From NCBI RefSeq assembly GCF_008931805.1, contig NZ_CP044399.1, positions 1,860,001 through 1,924,000 on the forward strand: 64,000 nucleotides of DNA, read 5' to 3'. This DNA is from Moritella marina ATCC 15381. Its GTDB lineage: Bacteria > Pseudomonadota > Gammaproteobacteria > Enterobacterales > Moritellaceae. The position numbers were made by a program, and so were the translations under genes. How positions within the stretch are numbered: the stretch's first letter is position 1; the number at the start of each line of letters is the position of its first letter. Shown in pieces: positions 7,946-17,339 of the stretch. The notes under the pieces were generated by a model that saw only the letters and a list, made by a program, of their open reading frames with translations, ran no database searches and was not told where the DNA came from.

Positions 7946-9598
7946 CTATTCATTAAATCTTACGTGGGTATAAATTTCATCTAATTCAGCCACGCTACAT
8001 TGCTGCCAATGCGGCGGTAACTCACACCCTAAGCATTGTTCTAACTCTACGGATAAATAAACAAAAGATAATGAATCAGCATTTAAACTATGGAAGGTTT
8101 TATCGGGGGACAGTTCAGTTAAATTTAATGCATCAATAAATAAGTGGCTAATACTCTCCCACTCCCTCTCATTTAATTCTAAAATATTTGAAATAGAACA
8201 TAATGTACGCTTAAAAAACCCAACGCTCGGCTTTTTATAGGCATGATTTGCAATCGTCATAAAATCATATTTACCATTAGAGAGTAATGGAATGTCATCA
8301 AATAGAGTGATGATGAATTTATCACGTGGTAATGAATAATAGTCGCTTAGTCGAGTGAGTAACTGCCCTTTATCAATATCACCGTGACTGGATTCCAAGG
8401 CAATAACAATCGCTTTATCGTTACCTGTGACTGCACTTTGCGGATAATCTGTTTTAACGACACTTTGCACATCATCGAGATTAATGCGTAACCCAAATAA
8501 TTTTACAAATCGTTTCGTACGGCCAACTAAATAGAAAAGATCATGCTGCGTTCGACAAGCAATATCACCAGTAAATAATACCTCCGGTGTCTCATCTTCA
8601 GCGAGTCCAGCAATTGAGTTAGCATAACCCATCATCACGTTCTTACCACGATAAACAAGTTCACCAGATTTATCTAGCGCTTTAATCTCGTGACCTTCGT
8701 CATCAACTATTGAGAGTTCACCCTGCGGAATAGCACGACCGATGGAATTTGGAAAGTCAATCGCCAGGTGTGGAGGCAAATAAGAAATCCTCGGCGAGGC
8801 TTCTGTTTGACCATACATGACAAAAAAATCAATCCCATTAGCTTGCGCTTGTAATGCATATTCTTTGACTAAAAAACCTTCAAGTTTACCGCCTGCTTGT
8901 GTGATATAACGTAGACTCGGGTAAGCTTTAAAATCAAACTTAGTTTTAAGCAAAGCTTCAAAAGTATAAGGAACACCAGCAAAACTGGTCGCTGAATAGG
9001 TCACTAAATCATGCCAAAAACTTGCATCTAGTACACCGTGTGCCGTAAATACAGTACATGCGCCGGCTTGTAAGTGGGAGTGTAAAACAGATAAACCATA
9101 TGCATAATGTAATTTTAGGTGAGCCAGAGCAATATCATTTTCAGTCAAATTCAAATATTCGACAATCGATTCTGTATTTGACTGGATATTCGTCGCACTT
9201 AGCTTGACGAATTTAGGGGTTCCCGTCGTACCAGACGTCGACAATAACAGCGTTAAATCAGGATGTAGCTGATAAGTACACTGTGAGTGCTGCGTAATTT
9301 TACCAAAGCCATTTATCAGCAGATTAGGATTATAACGATTAATAAGTTCTATCGACTTATCACTACTAAAGTTATCCATAAGGTAGACAACCTTATTACT
9401 TCTTAAACAAGCTACATAACTAACCACCGACAAAATAGAATTTTTTGATTCAATAAATACTAATTCTTTATTATTTCCGAGTTGCACGGATAGCACATTG
9501 GCTTGATGCTCGAGGTCCATGTAGGTTATACGCTCACCGCTGACTGCATCAATGACTGCAATATTATCTTGAAACCGGTCTAAGCCATTAAAGAACAT
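7946..9598 (-). CDS. Acyl/aminoacyl-AMP ligase with C-terminal carrier-protein domain
   Basis: A 550-residue didomain protein. The adenylation part has the P-loop LLSTSGTTGTPKFVK near residue 122, YGQTEASPR near 260, LFTGDIA near 340, GRTKRFVKLFGLRINLDDVQ near 360 and the end-loop lysine in LLSNGKYD near 435. The last 80 residues form an acyl/peptidyl carrier domain with attachment serine in LNADSLSFVYLSVELE (about S509). It therefore activates an acid as an adenylate and loads it on its own phosphopantetheine arm. ATG at 9598 follows AGGGG at a normal distance; the longer frame from GTG 9604 does not. No condensation or thioesterase domain is present. The acyltransferase gene 30 bases upstream is the likely recipient partner. 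Substrate unknown. Confidence 0.8.
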   Translation of the reverse strand: MFFNGLDRFQDNIAVIDAVSGERITYMDLEHQANVLSVQLGNNKELVFIESKNSILSVVSYVACLRSNKVVYLMDNFSSDKSIELINRYNPNLLINGFGKITQHSQCTYQLHPDLTLLLSTSGTTGTPKFVKLSATNIQSNTESIVEYLNLTENDIALAHLKLHYAYGLSVLHSHLQAGACTVFTAHGVLDASFWHDLVTYSATSFAGVPYTFEALLKTKFDFKAYPSLRYITQAGGKLEGFLVKEYALQAQANGIDFFVMYGQTEASPRISYLPPHLAIDFPNSIGRAIPQGELSIVDDEGHEIKALDKSGELVYRGKNVMMGYANSIAGLAEDETPEVLFTGDIACRTQHDLFYLVGRTKRFVKLFGLRINLDDVQSVVKTDYPQSAVTGNDKAIVIALESSHGDIDKGQLLTRLSDYYSLPRDKFIITLFDDIPLLSNGKYDFMTIANHAYKKPSVGFFKRTLCSISNILELNEREWESISHLFIDALNLTELSPDKTFHSLNADSLSFVYLSVELEQCLGCELPPHWQQCSVAELDEIYTHVRFNE

Positions 9599-9627
9599 AT
9601 ACACCCCTACTTCTAAAAATAATTAGT

Positions 9628-10614
9628 TCATAATCCGATAAATAATTTAGACCTCTGCTTTAAAATCATCTTAATGACCACAAATGAAGATAACGACAGA
9701 AATAGTGTGATTGTAAAGCTTACTGATGCGGCAAGTAATCCCGTCATTTCAACATTAAGGTATTGGTTATATATAATCCGGATGATCGATATAAAATAGC
9801 CATGCACAAAATATAAATAAAAACTTAAACGCGCAAACATATTGAGACATTTATTTTTCTTAGATAAATAGCGTTTTGTAAATGCGATTAAGATCACCGA
9901 CAACGCCATTTTCCACAGTAAATCGACTGATGTATTAAATTCGCCATCCCATGACAATGAAAGATAAATCACGATATAACCGACTAATAGTACGCCACTA
10001 TGCTTTGTTAGCATTTCATAAATATTCGGGCGCTGCCAAAGTAACATCCCCAATAAATAAGTTGGCAAAAAATACACAGTCCAAATAACATTATTAACAC
10101 TAAAATCAGGACGTCCAAACCACAATGCAGGTATTAATGACAATATAAAGAAAATACCTAATAACTGCTTGTTTTTAAGATATAAAAAACTAGGACTAAA
10201 AAGATAAAGTGGAATGATCATGGGGATAAACCACAGCGTGACGAGATGTGCCCCTGACAACATAAAGTATAAATATTGATATACAGGCCCTAAACTATGT
10301 AACCAATTAATATCAAGCCAAAAATGGGTGTTTTTAAGCCCCGACATATAAATAAAAATAGCCGGTATTGAAACAAAAAAATAAGGAATAATAACAATTT
10401 TAAATTTATGTTTTAAGTAATCAAGATAGTTAAAATTGGTCGATAATGATGAAAATAAATAACCAGCAACAACGACAAATAATATAGTGGTGTTATCAAG
10501 TAATAATTCAAGAGCATGCAACACGGTCGAACCATCATTATTAATCGTGCCAATCGCATGAATCAACATAATCAATAGAATTGCAATCCCTCTAAAATTA
10601 TTTATAAATTGCAT
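9628..10614 (-). CDS. Acyltransferase 3 (OafA/WecH-like) integral membrane protein
   Basis: A multi-pass membrane protein of about 328 residues opening MQFINNFRGIAILLIMLIHAIG, the FRGIAILLI...H signature of acyltransferase family 3, which moves acyl groups across or at the inner membrane onto sugars, glycans or lipids. About ten hydrophobic helices follow, with YFFVSIPAIFIY, LWFIPMIIPLYL and the late FYLYFVHGYFISI motif. The longest frame starts 18 codons earlier, but ATG 10614 has AGGTAGGGA close upstream and matches family length. It forms a two-gene operon with the adenylation-carrier protein, which suggests that the carrier-bound acyl group is its donor. Confidence 0.8.
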   Translation of the reverse strand: MQFINNFRGIAILLIMLIHAIGTINNDGSTVLHALELLLDNTTILFVVVAGYLFSSLSTNFNYLDYLKHKFKIVIIPYFFVSIPAIFIYMSGLKNTHFWLDINWLHSLGPVYQYLYFMLSGAHLVTLWFIPMIIPLYLFSPSFLYLKNKQLLGIFFILSLIPALWFGRPDFSVNNVIWTVYFLPTYLLGMLLWQRPNIYEMLTKHSGVLLVGYIVIYLSLSWDGEFNTSVDLLWKMALSVILIAFTKRYLSKKNKCLNMFARLSFYLYFVHGYFISIIRIIYNQYLNVEMTGLLAASVSFTITLFLSLSSFVVIKMILKQRSKLFIGL

Positions 10615-10946
10615 CGTATCCCTACCTTCAACTTGTACCGCGACAACCAGTTCCCACTCATTTATCACTATAGAAGTATGGTAGAAATAACTTCAATTTC
10701 ATGGCGCAGTTAGGTAAAAAGTAAGAGAATATAATACCTTACTTTATGGAATATAATTATATGCCAATATCTATAAAATGGCCAAAACCCAGATAAAAGA
10801 AAAGGTTAAAAACCACCTAGCAGCAATGATAAATGAAAGTAATTATATTCACTTATTATTGCATAAGAAAGTATCAGGTGATGTTGAAATATTGAGATAT
10901 CAGTAAGCGTTTTAGTCAGGCGCTATATTTAGCTTTAATGACTTCG
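10615..10946. other. AT-rich spacer between lipoprotein and acyltransferase genes
   Basis: Holds the upstream region of the acyltransferase operon and the end of the lipoprotein gene. A 12-bp perfect palindrome, ATATAATTATAT, lies at 10751-10762, about 140 bases before the acyltransferase start. No coding frame or clear terminator is visible. Confidence 0.5.
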
Positions 10947-11372
10947 TTACTCACTTAACCGGCATTCAACGTTCAGCTCTTTACAGATCCTAAATACACC
11001 ATCAAGAACGCGGCTGTTGGCATTATCTTCACCTCCGTCAGTACTACTATCCGCACTAATCGTTAATTGAGAAAGGCCATTACTCACTTTCGCAATCTTA
11101 ATCGAAGCAGCGGTATCAGCTTGGTTAATATCTAACAACATAGCGGCATCATCTTGCTTTACTAGATCGACATTTTCATTACTGTTTACAATTTTAAGCG
11201 CGGTCTGGTAAACATTACTCGCAGGTGCTTTTATATCGACTGTTGCCACTTCATGACTTTGACTTTTGTAGTACATCACAGCACCGACGGTTGCAGCACC
11301 AAGACCTGCACAACCAGATAACAATGCCGTAGAAAATGCAGTAGAAAATAAAATAATGAGATTTTTCTTCAT
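10947..11372 (-). CDS. Small outer-membrane-type lipoprotein, DUF3568-like
   Basis: 141 residues starting MKKNLIILFSTAFSTALLSGCAG: basic start, hydrophobic core and the lipobox LLSGC with cysteine at residue 21, so it should be lipidated after signal peptidase II cleavage. The residue after the cysteine is Ala, compatible with outer-membrane sorting. The mature part has a GAATVGAVMYYKSQ segment followed by a domain alternating strands and helices (APASNVYQTALKIVNSN, AASIKIAKVSNGLSQLTI) as in DUF3568 lipoproteins. Function unknown. It appears to be monocistronic. Confidence 0.75.
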   Translation of the reverse strand: MKKNLIILFSTAFSTALLSGCAGLGAATVGAVMYYKSQSHEVATVDIKAPASNVYQTALKIVNSNENVDLVKQDDAAMLLDINQADTAASIKIAKVSNGLSQLTISADSSTDGGEDNANSRVLDGVFRICKELNVECRLSE

Positions 11373-11608
11373 AGTAAAGACCTTGTTATATTTTAAGTAT
11401 GCTCAAACCTATAAACAATTATATATTATTATTCTGATAAAATATGACACATACGAATTAACTTTACTTTTCAATAACAACTTGAATACAATCCGCCCTG
11501 TAAATATCAAGGGAATACTTAACTAATCATTAATATACAATAATTTATATAACATTAACGAAGTATTTTATTATCTAATTTTTCTATTTTAAAGGGATTA
11601 AAATCAAG

Positions 11609-12526
11609 ATGGATATTCCGACTATTAACCTACTTAATTTAACGCTAGGCGGGTTCAATGTTTCTGATATTGCCACGGGCGCGTTAATTCTCATGATGAC
11701 AACAATGGGGTTAACACTCAAACTCAGTGACTTCTCGCGTATTATGACGCAACCACTTCCCGTCATCACCGGACTACTGATTCAATTACTGGCTTTACCT
11801 GCTATCGCATTTTTACTTATTGCAGTTTATGACCCTGCGTTCCCCATTGCGATTGGCATGATCATTTTGGCTTGTTGCCCGAGTGCTGCAACCTCTAATT
11901 TTTTCACCCACATCGCTAAAGGTGATGTAGCACTATCGGTTACGATGACAGCAATAAGCGGTATTATTGTCGTGTTTACCACCCCACTATTTATTAACTT
12001 AGGCTTTATGAATTTAACCGGTGAAGGTCAAACGATTTACTTACCCCTGCTACCATCAATGCTGCAAATTTTAAAGCTGATCATCTTACCTGTTGCCGTT
12101 GGCATGACTCTTCGCCATTTTGCATCATCGTTGGCACAAAAAATCGAGCCATACGCGACTAAATTGTCCTTTGCGTCCATCTTATTAGTGATGGCTATCT
12201 TGTTCTCCGAAGTTTACCCAAGCTTAGACATCATTATTGAGTTGGCTTTAGCCCCCGTGCTGACACTGAATATTGTCATGATGGTGCTTGGTGTAACTAT
12301 TGCAAAAGTACTCAAACTCAATACTCAACAAGCTCGCTCTATTTGTGTGGAAATTGGTATTCAGAATTATGTACTCGCCGTGGTCATTGCCATTGCGATA
12401 TTAAAACAACCTGAATTTGCGATCGCAGCGATTGTTTATTTATTCACTATGTACGTGTGCGTATTTGCCTTTATTGCGTATTGCCGCTTCCAGGATATGA
12501 CGATGAATAAAACAGTGCGTAATTAG
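11609..12526 (+). CDS. Bile acid:Na+ symporter (BASS) family transporter
   Basis: The 305-residue membrane protein has about ten helices and the BASS motifs: ALILMMTTMGLTLKLSDFSRI near residues 23-45 and ILACCPSAATSNFFTHIAKGDVALSVTMTAISGI near 90-125, where the broken helices bind Na+. ARSICVEIGIQNYVLAVVIAI near 250 is the second crossover region (family EIGxQN). Bacterial members carry organic acids, pantothenate or sterol-like acids with Na+; the substrate here is not predictable from sequence. AAGGGATTAAAATCAAG precedes the ATG. It is a single gene, convergent with the nucleoside transporter. Confidence 0.85.
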   Translation: MDIPTINLLNLTLGGFNVSDIATGALILMMTTMGLTLKLSDFSRIMTQPLPVITGLLIQLLALPAIAFLLIAVYDPAFPIAIGMIILACCPSAATSNFFTHIAKGDVALSVTMTAISGIIVVFTTPLFINLGFMNLTGEGQTIYLPLLPSMLQILKLIILPVAVGMTLRHFASSLAQKIEPYATKLSFASILLVMAILFSEVYPSLDIIIELALAPVLTLNIVMMVLGVTIAKVLKLNTQQARSICVEIGIQNYVLAVVIAIAILKQPEFAIAAIVYLFTMYVCVFAFIAYCRFQDMTMNKTVRN

Positions 12527-12579
12527 CTCTATTGTTCATAAACAGTAAGTAATTTTGTTTTTCATAAACCGTCAATAGC

Positions 12580-12625
12580 AAAAAGGCCCACTTCAACAGT
12601 GCGTTAAAGTGGGCCTTTCATTTTA
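12580..12625. terminator. Bidirectional rho-independent terminator
   Basis: AAAGGCCCACTT and AAGTGGGCCTTT form an 11-12 bp stem at about 12583-12617 with A and T runs on the two sides. It separates the BASS transporter gene from the convergent nucleoside transporter gene. Confidence 0.9.
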
Positions 12626-12657
12626 TTACTCAGCTTACTGCGTTATTTTAAAAACCA

Positions 12658-13866
12658 TTATAGGCTAATGAAAATACCCGCTAATGCCGCACTCATTAAG
12701 TTAGCCAGTGTTGCCGCTAATACCGCTTTAAAGCCTAAGCTTGCAACATCTGAACGACGCTCTGGCGCCATCACACCGATAGAACCGATTTGAATTGCAA
12801 TAGAACCAATGTTAGCAAAACCACACAATGCAAATGTAATGATGACTTGGCTGTGCTCTGAGATAGTCTCTTTCACTGCCGCAAAGTCCATGAAAGCAAC
12901 GAATTCATTTAGGATCATTTTCTGACCAATGAACGAACCTGCAATAAGCATTTCATGTTCAGGTACACCAATCATATAAGCGAGTGGCGAGAAGATATAA
13001 CCCAATACACTTTGCAGTGTTAAGTTATCAATACTTACCCAGTGACCAATTGTTTCTAAACCAGCGTTTGCCATGGCGATAACACTCACAAAAGCAATTA
13101 GCATAGTACCGATAGCAACAGCGACTTTCATACCATTCATCGCACCAGCAGCCAGTGCGTCAATCGCATTACTGTGTTCGCTTTTTGCCATTTCGATATT
13201 AGTATCTTCAGTCACTGTTTCTTGCTCTGGCACTAATAATTTAGCCATCAACAAGCTACCCGGTGCAGCCATGAAACTTGCAGCGATAAGGTATTTAAGC
13301 TCGACACCTAAACCTGCATAACCGCCTAGAACGCTACCCGCAACCGATGCCATGCCACCCGTCATTACTGCGAACAATTCTGAGCGCGTCATTTTTGGTA
13401 AAAAAGGTTTCACTAATAATGGTGATTCACCTTGAGATAGGAAAATGTTACCCGTTGCCGCTAATGATTCCACACGACTGGTACCAAGAAATTTCTGGAT
13501 TCCCCCGCCAATCACTTTAATCACCCACTGCATTACACCTATGTAATAAAGTAGTGAGATAAGCGCACTAATAAAGATAACTAACGGCAATACGCGGATC
13601 GCGAAGATAAAGCCTTCCGTCGCTAAATCACCAAATAAAAATTGAATACCCACATCGGCAAAACCTAGAATGCTCGCAACACCACTACTCATCGCGCCTA
13701 ACATGCTTTGGCCAAGTGAAGAGTAAAGTACAATCGCAGCAAAACCCGCTTGTAAAAATAGTGCACCACCGACGGTACGCCAATTAATTGCTTTACGATT
13801 TTCTGACAGTGCGCATGCACATAAAATAAGTACTAAAATACCAACTAAACTAATTAACAACTGCAT
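12658..13866 (-). CDS. nupC: Concentrative nucleoside transporter (CNT family, NupC-like)
   Basis: This 402-residue inner-membrane protein has CNT hallmarks: an N-terminal three-helix part, GNIFLSQGESPLLVKPFL at about residues 135-152 (the nucleoside-binding HP1 region, family GQxExP), MTGGMASVAGSVLGGY near 170, and SFIGQKMILNEFVAF near 310 in the second hairpin half. CNT proteins import nucleosides with H+ or Na+. Ordinary length for bacterial NupC. It is transcribed alone from the long structured spacer upstream. Confidence 0.92.
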   Translation of the reverse strand: MQLLISLVGILVLILCACALSENRKAINWRTVGGALFLQAGFAAIVLYSSLGQSMLGAMSSGVASILGFADVGIQFLFGDLATEGFIFAIRVLPLVIFISALISLLYYIGVMQWVIKVIGGGIQKFLGTSRVESLAATGNIFLSQGESPLLVKPFLPKMTRSELFAVMTGGMASVAGSVLGGYAGLGVELKYLIAASFMAAPGSLLMAKLLVPEQETVTEDTNIEMAKSEHSNAIDALAAGAMNGMKVAVAIGTMLIAFVSVIAMANAGLETIGHWVSIDNLTLQSVLGYIFSPLAYMIGVPEHEMLIAGSFIGQKMILNEFVAFMDFAAVKETISEHSQVIITFALCGFANIGSIAIQIGSIGVMAPERRSDVASLGFKAVLAATLANLMSAALAGIFISL

Positions 13867-13912
13867 TATTTCATCCTGTTCTTAAAAATAGATGTATAAA
13901 AATGAAGGTGTG

Positions 13913-14034
13913 ATACCAATTGGAATAAAATTTAGATGGCAGTAAACGCAGGAAAAATTAACACCCACTGGGATTAATTTAGACCTGATTAGTGATCAGT
14001 ATTTTATTGCAATGGGTATTACGTGTATTGGTAT
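13913..14034. repeat. Imperfect long inverted repeat with ATACCAAT ends (MITE- or palindrome-like)
   Basis: The left arm ATACCAATTGGAATAAAAT (13913-13931) is matched in reverse complement by ATTTTATTGCAAT (14001-14013) and ATTGGTAT (14027-14034), with a 13-base insertion between the two parts of the right arm. ATACCAAT-ended palindromic repeats are common intergenic elements in marine gammaproteobacteria in my experience, but I find no second copy in this window. Confidence 0.45.
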
Positions 14035-14100
14035 ATGAGGAGAGGACAACCCGTATTTTAGAAGTAAAATAACATGGTCAATCCGCCCAATAACAACATA

Positions 14101-14199
14101 CGAGTCACCTTGATAGCAAGCTACAGTCACGCTGGTCCAAAATCCTTGGGTCGTTCACATTTCCTTGGTGACGGCTTGTAACTAAGGTGGCTAAACTCG
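14101..14199. other. Structured 99-bp nested palindrome upstream of nupC and liuA (possible RNA element)
   Basis: Four nested helices can form in register: CGAGT (14101-14105) with ACTCG (14195-14199), CACCTT (14106-14111) with AAGGTG (14184-14189), CAAGC (14117-14121) with GCTTG (14174-14178), and GTCAC (14126-14130) with GTGAC (14168-14172), enclosing a small CCAA/TTGG hairpin. It could fold on either strand, so it may lie in the leader of nupC (minus) or liuA (plus). I do not recognise it as a known riboswitch class. It might also be a transposable palindrome. Confidence 0.5.
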
Positions 14200-14509
14200 A
14201 TGGTTCTGGCCGGAACGGAATTATATAGAGATCTGCATCACATTAATAACATTATTTATCACTTTATTATTAAATTTAAAATAATGCTTACAAATTAAAC
14301 TTTATAGATGTTTTTTCAACTAAATTAACAATAACAAACCACACTATCACGCTAGCGTTTTATCCATAATCATATTGGCAACCCAGTCGTTAACTACCAT
14401 ACTCAAGTTAATGCATAGCTAAATGGATGAAAGACAAGATTAATTCACTCATTAAGTCGTGATATTTAGTTACCACAATCCACCTCACTTCCCGAATAAA
14501 GGAACGAAG

Positions 14510-15682
14510 ATGCCAAACGCCTACTCGTCACTTAACTTCGCCCTCGGTGAAACTATCGATCTGTTACGCGACAGTGTTGCCGCGTTTGCCAATGATGAGA
14601 TAGCCCCACGGGCAGCGCAAATCGACCAAGACAATTTATTTCCTGCAGATATGTGGCGCAAATTTGGCGACATGGGGTTATTGGGTATCACCATCAGTGA
14701 GGAATATGGCGGCGTTGAGATGAACTACCTTGCGCATGTCATTGCCATGCAAGAAATAAGTCGCGCTTCAGCGTCGGTTGGGCTGAGCTATGGTGCCCAT
14801 TCTAATCTGTGTGTTAATCAAATATTTCGCCATGGTAACACCCAACAAAAATCCACATACCTGCCTAAATTAATTAGTGGCGAACATGTCGGAGCATTAG
14901 CAATGACAGAACCCAATGCGGGCTCTGACGTGGTATCAATGAAGCTAAGTGCAGTATTGGACGGCGATGATTATGTGCTTAATGGTAATAAAATGTGGAT
15001 CACTAATGGACCTGAAGCCAGTACGTATATCGTTTACGCCAAAACCGCCGCTGAATTAAGCAGTCATGGTATTACCGCCTTTATCGTTGAACGCGGTTTT
15101 TCTGGATTTAGCCAAGCGCAAAAACTAGATAAACTCGGTATGCGTGGTTCCAATACCTGTGAACTCGTATTCCAACACTGCCGCGTTCCCAAAGACAATA
15201 TCCTTGGCCAGCTCAACCAAGGTGTGCAAGTACTAATGAGTGGTCTTGATTACGAACGTCTGGTATTAACGGGTGGCCCATTAGGCATTATGGATGCTTG
15301 TATGGATCTTGTTGTCCCCTACATCCACCAGCGACAACAGTTCGGTAAAGCCATTGGTGAGTTTCAACTGGTACAAGCTAAAATAGCGGATATGTATAGC
15401 CAGATGAATGCCGCCAAATGTTATACCTACACAGTGGCTCGCGCTTGTGATAACCGCGAAGCAAGTCGTAAAGATTGCGCAGGGGTGATCTTATATTGCG
15501 CTGAATTAGCGACTAAAATGGCACTTGATACTATCCAATTATTAGGCGGAAATGGTTACAGTAATGAATATCCCGCAGGCCGTTTACTGCGTGACGCCAA
15601 GCTTTATGAAATTGGCGCAGGCACATCAGAAATGCGTCGCATGCTAATTGGCCGAGAAATCTTTAACGAATCAAAAGGATAG
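14510..15682 (+). CDS. liuA: Isovaleryl-CoA dehydrogenase
   Basis: FAD enzyme that oxidises isovaleryl-CoA to 3-methylcrotonyl-CoA and passes electrons to ETF. The 390-residue acyl-CoA dehydrogenase has [16 protein letters not shown] near residue 130, [10 protein letters not shown] near 160, the [16 protein letters not shown] segment near 245 with the glutamate expected as the catalytic base of isovaleryl-CoA dehydrogenases, and [22 protein letters not shown] near 343-364. An upstream GTG at 14459 gives a longer frame, but ATG 14510 has AAAGGAACG at the right spacing and fits family length. It opens a tight six-gene cluster. The liuR-type MerR regulator often found in front is absent here. 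Confidence 0.93.
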   Translation: MPNAYSSLNFALGETIDLLRDSVAAFANDEIAPRAAQIDQDNLFPADMWRKFGDMGLLGITISEEYGGVEMNYLAHVIAMQEISRASASVGLSYGAHSNLCVNQIFRHGNTQQKSTYLPKLISGEHVGALAMTEPNAGSDVVSMKLSAVLDGDDYVLNGNKMWITNGPEASTYIVYAKTAAELSSHGITAFIVERGFSGFSQAQKLDKLGMRGSNTCELVFQHCRVPKDNILGQLNQGVQVLMSGLDYERLVLTGGPLGIMDACMDLVVPYIHQRQQFGKAIGEFQLVQAKIADMYSQMNAAKCYTYTVARACDNREASRKDCAGVILYCAELATKMALDTIQLLGGNGYSNEYPAGRLLRDAKLYEIGAGTSEMRRMLIGREIFNESKG

Positions 15683-15687
15683 CGATT

Positions 15688-17295
15688 ATGGCTAAAATAG
15701 GCACTTCGCTAAACATCAAGCAGCCTCTGTTTATGGCCAAGCAACAGGCAATGCTAGGACTTGTCCAACAACTCGAAAATAATGTGGAAAAAGTCAAAAA
15801 AGGCGGTGGTGAAATAGCCCAACAACGTCACTTAGCCCGTGGAAAAATGCTTGCCCGTGACCGTATTGATACATTATTGGATCCTGGCTCGCCATTACTC
15901 GAACTCGGGCAATTTGCCGCTTGGCAGTATTATGATGATGAAGTACCCGCAGCGGGTGTCATCGCGGGCATTGGCCGAGTCAAGGGTATCGAATGCATGA
16001 TTATCGCCAATGATGCCACCGTTAAAGGCGGGACCTATTACCCTCTCACGGTGAAGAAGCATTTACGCGCCCAAGAAATTGCCGAACGCTGCTGCCTGCC
16101 CTGCATCTACTTAGTTGACTCTGGTGGTGCTTTTTTGCCCCGCCAAGATGAAGTATTTCCCGACCGTGACCACTTTGGCCGCATCTTCTTTAATCAAGCT
16201 AATATGTCTGCCAAAGGCATTCCACAAATAGCGTCCGTAATGGGCTTATGTACGGCAGGGGGGGCTTATGTTCCAGCAATGGCTGATGAAGCTATTATTG
16301 TAAAACAGCAAGGTACTATCTTCCTAGCTGGACCGCCCTTAGTAAAAGCTGCAACAGGAGAAGAAGTCACAGCGGAAGAACTCGGTGGCGCAGATGTGCA
16401 CTGTAAAATATCAGGTGTTGCAGATCATTACGCCGAAAATGATGCCCACGCATTAAAACTCGTACGCCAAGCTATCGATAATATCAATCATGTAAAAAAA
16501 CCGAGTTTAACTGTTCATCCCAGCAGCCCACCACGCTTTGACAGCCTAGAGTTATATGGCATTGTCGGCACCGATTTAAAAAAGCAATTCGATGTCAAAG
16601 AAGTTATTGCGCGCATTGTAGATAACTCTGAATTAGATGAATTTAAGCAATATTATGGTTCTACATTAGTTTGTGGATTTGCGCGTATTCATGGCTACCC
16701 TGTCGGTATCATTGCCAATAATGGCGTATTATTTTCCGAATCAGCGCAAAAAGGCGCGCATTTTATACAGCTATGTTGTAAACGCAAGATCCCATTAGTC
16801 TTCCTGCAAAATATTACTGGATTTATGGTCGGAAAAAAGTATGAAGCTGAGGGTATTGCAAAGCACGGTGCGAAAATGGTGACCGCGGTATCTTGCGCAC
16901 AAGTGCCTAAATTTACGGTCATTATTGGCGGTAGTTACGGCGCAGGTAATTATGGTATGTGTGGCCGAGCTTACGACCCGACACTGTTGTGGATATGGCC
17001 AAATGCTAGGATCTCGGTTATGGGTGGCGAACAAGCCGCTAGCGTGCTTAGTCAAGTCAAAAAAGACGGTTTAGCCCGTAGTAATAAAACTATGACAGAG
17101 GCTGAAGAAGCCGATTTTAAAGCCCCGATCATTAAGCAATATGAAACCCAAGGCGATCCTTACTATGCCAGTGCACGCTTATGGGATGACGGTATTATCG
17201 ACCCAGTTCAGACCAGGCAAGTATTAGGGTTAGCAATATCAGCAGCATTAAACGCCCCCATTGCCGATACCCAATTTGGTATTTTCAGAATGTAG
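15688..17295 (+). CDS. liuB: 3-methylcrotonyl-CoA carboxylase, carboxyltransferase (beta) subunit
   Basis: The 535-residue protein is a biotin-dependent carboxyltransferase. It has [20 protein letters not shown] near residue 112, [30 protein letters not shown] near 150, and FAGPP-type [23 protein letters not shown] near 212. The C-terminal half carries [18 protein letters not shown] near 410 and [14 protein letters not shown] near 438, the acyl-CoA and carboxybiotin-handling oxyanion sites. It transfers CO2 from the biotin on the alpha subunit to 3-methylcrotonyl-CoA. It starts six bases after liuA; AAAGGATAGCG, overlapping the end of liuA, supplies its SD. Confidence 0.93.
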   Translation: MAKIGTSLNIKQPLFMAKQQAMLGLVQQLENNVEKVKKGGGEIAQQRHLARGKMLARDRIDTLLDPGSPLLELGQFAAWQYYDDEVPAAGVIAGIGRVKGIECMIIANDATVKGGTYYPLTVKKHLRAQEIAERCCLPCIYLVDSGGAFLPRQDEVFPDRDHFGRIFFNQANMSAKGIPQIASVMGLCTAGGAYVPAMADEAIIVKQQGTIFLAGPPLVKAATGEEVTAEELGGADVHCKISGVADHYAENDAHALKLVRQAIDNINHVKKPSLTVHPSSPPRFDSLELYGIVGTDLKKQFDVKEVIARIVDNSELDEFKQYYGSTLVCGFARIHGYPVGIIANNGVLFSESAQKGAHFIQLCCKRKIPLVFLQNITGFMVGKKYEAEGIAKHGAKMVTAVSCAQVPKFTVIIGGSYGAGNYGMCGRAYDPTLLWIWPNARISVMGGEQAASVLSQVKKDGLARSNKTMTEAEEADFKAPIIKQYETQGDPYYASARLWDDGIIDPVQTRQVLGLAISAALNAPIADTQFGIFRM

Positions 17296-17339
17296 CTAAC
17301 TTAATGTCACTTACTTAACCCCCCCGCTAGGATCTATGA

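Larger units (their letters stand above)
13867..14509. other. Long divergent spacer between nupC and the liu cluster
   Basis: About 640 bases without a gene. It contains the ATACCAAT inverted repeat, a TATTTTA-GAAG-TAAAATA hairpin at 14054-14071 and the nested palindrome at 14101-14199. TGTGA-TGCAGA-TCTCT on the minus strand near 14229-14244 is a weak CRP-like match (8 of 10). Confidence 0.6.

Noticed and set aside
14129-14147. FadR-like half-site CTGGTCC within the nested palindrome
   Set aside because: Only one half matches and it lies inside a base-paired structure; the similarity is too weak.
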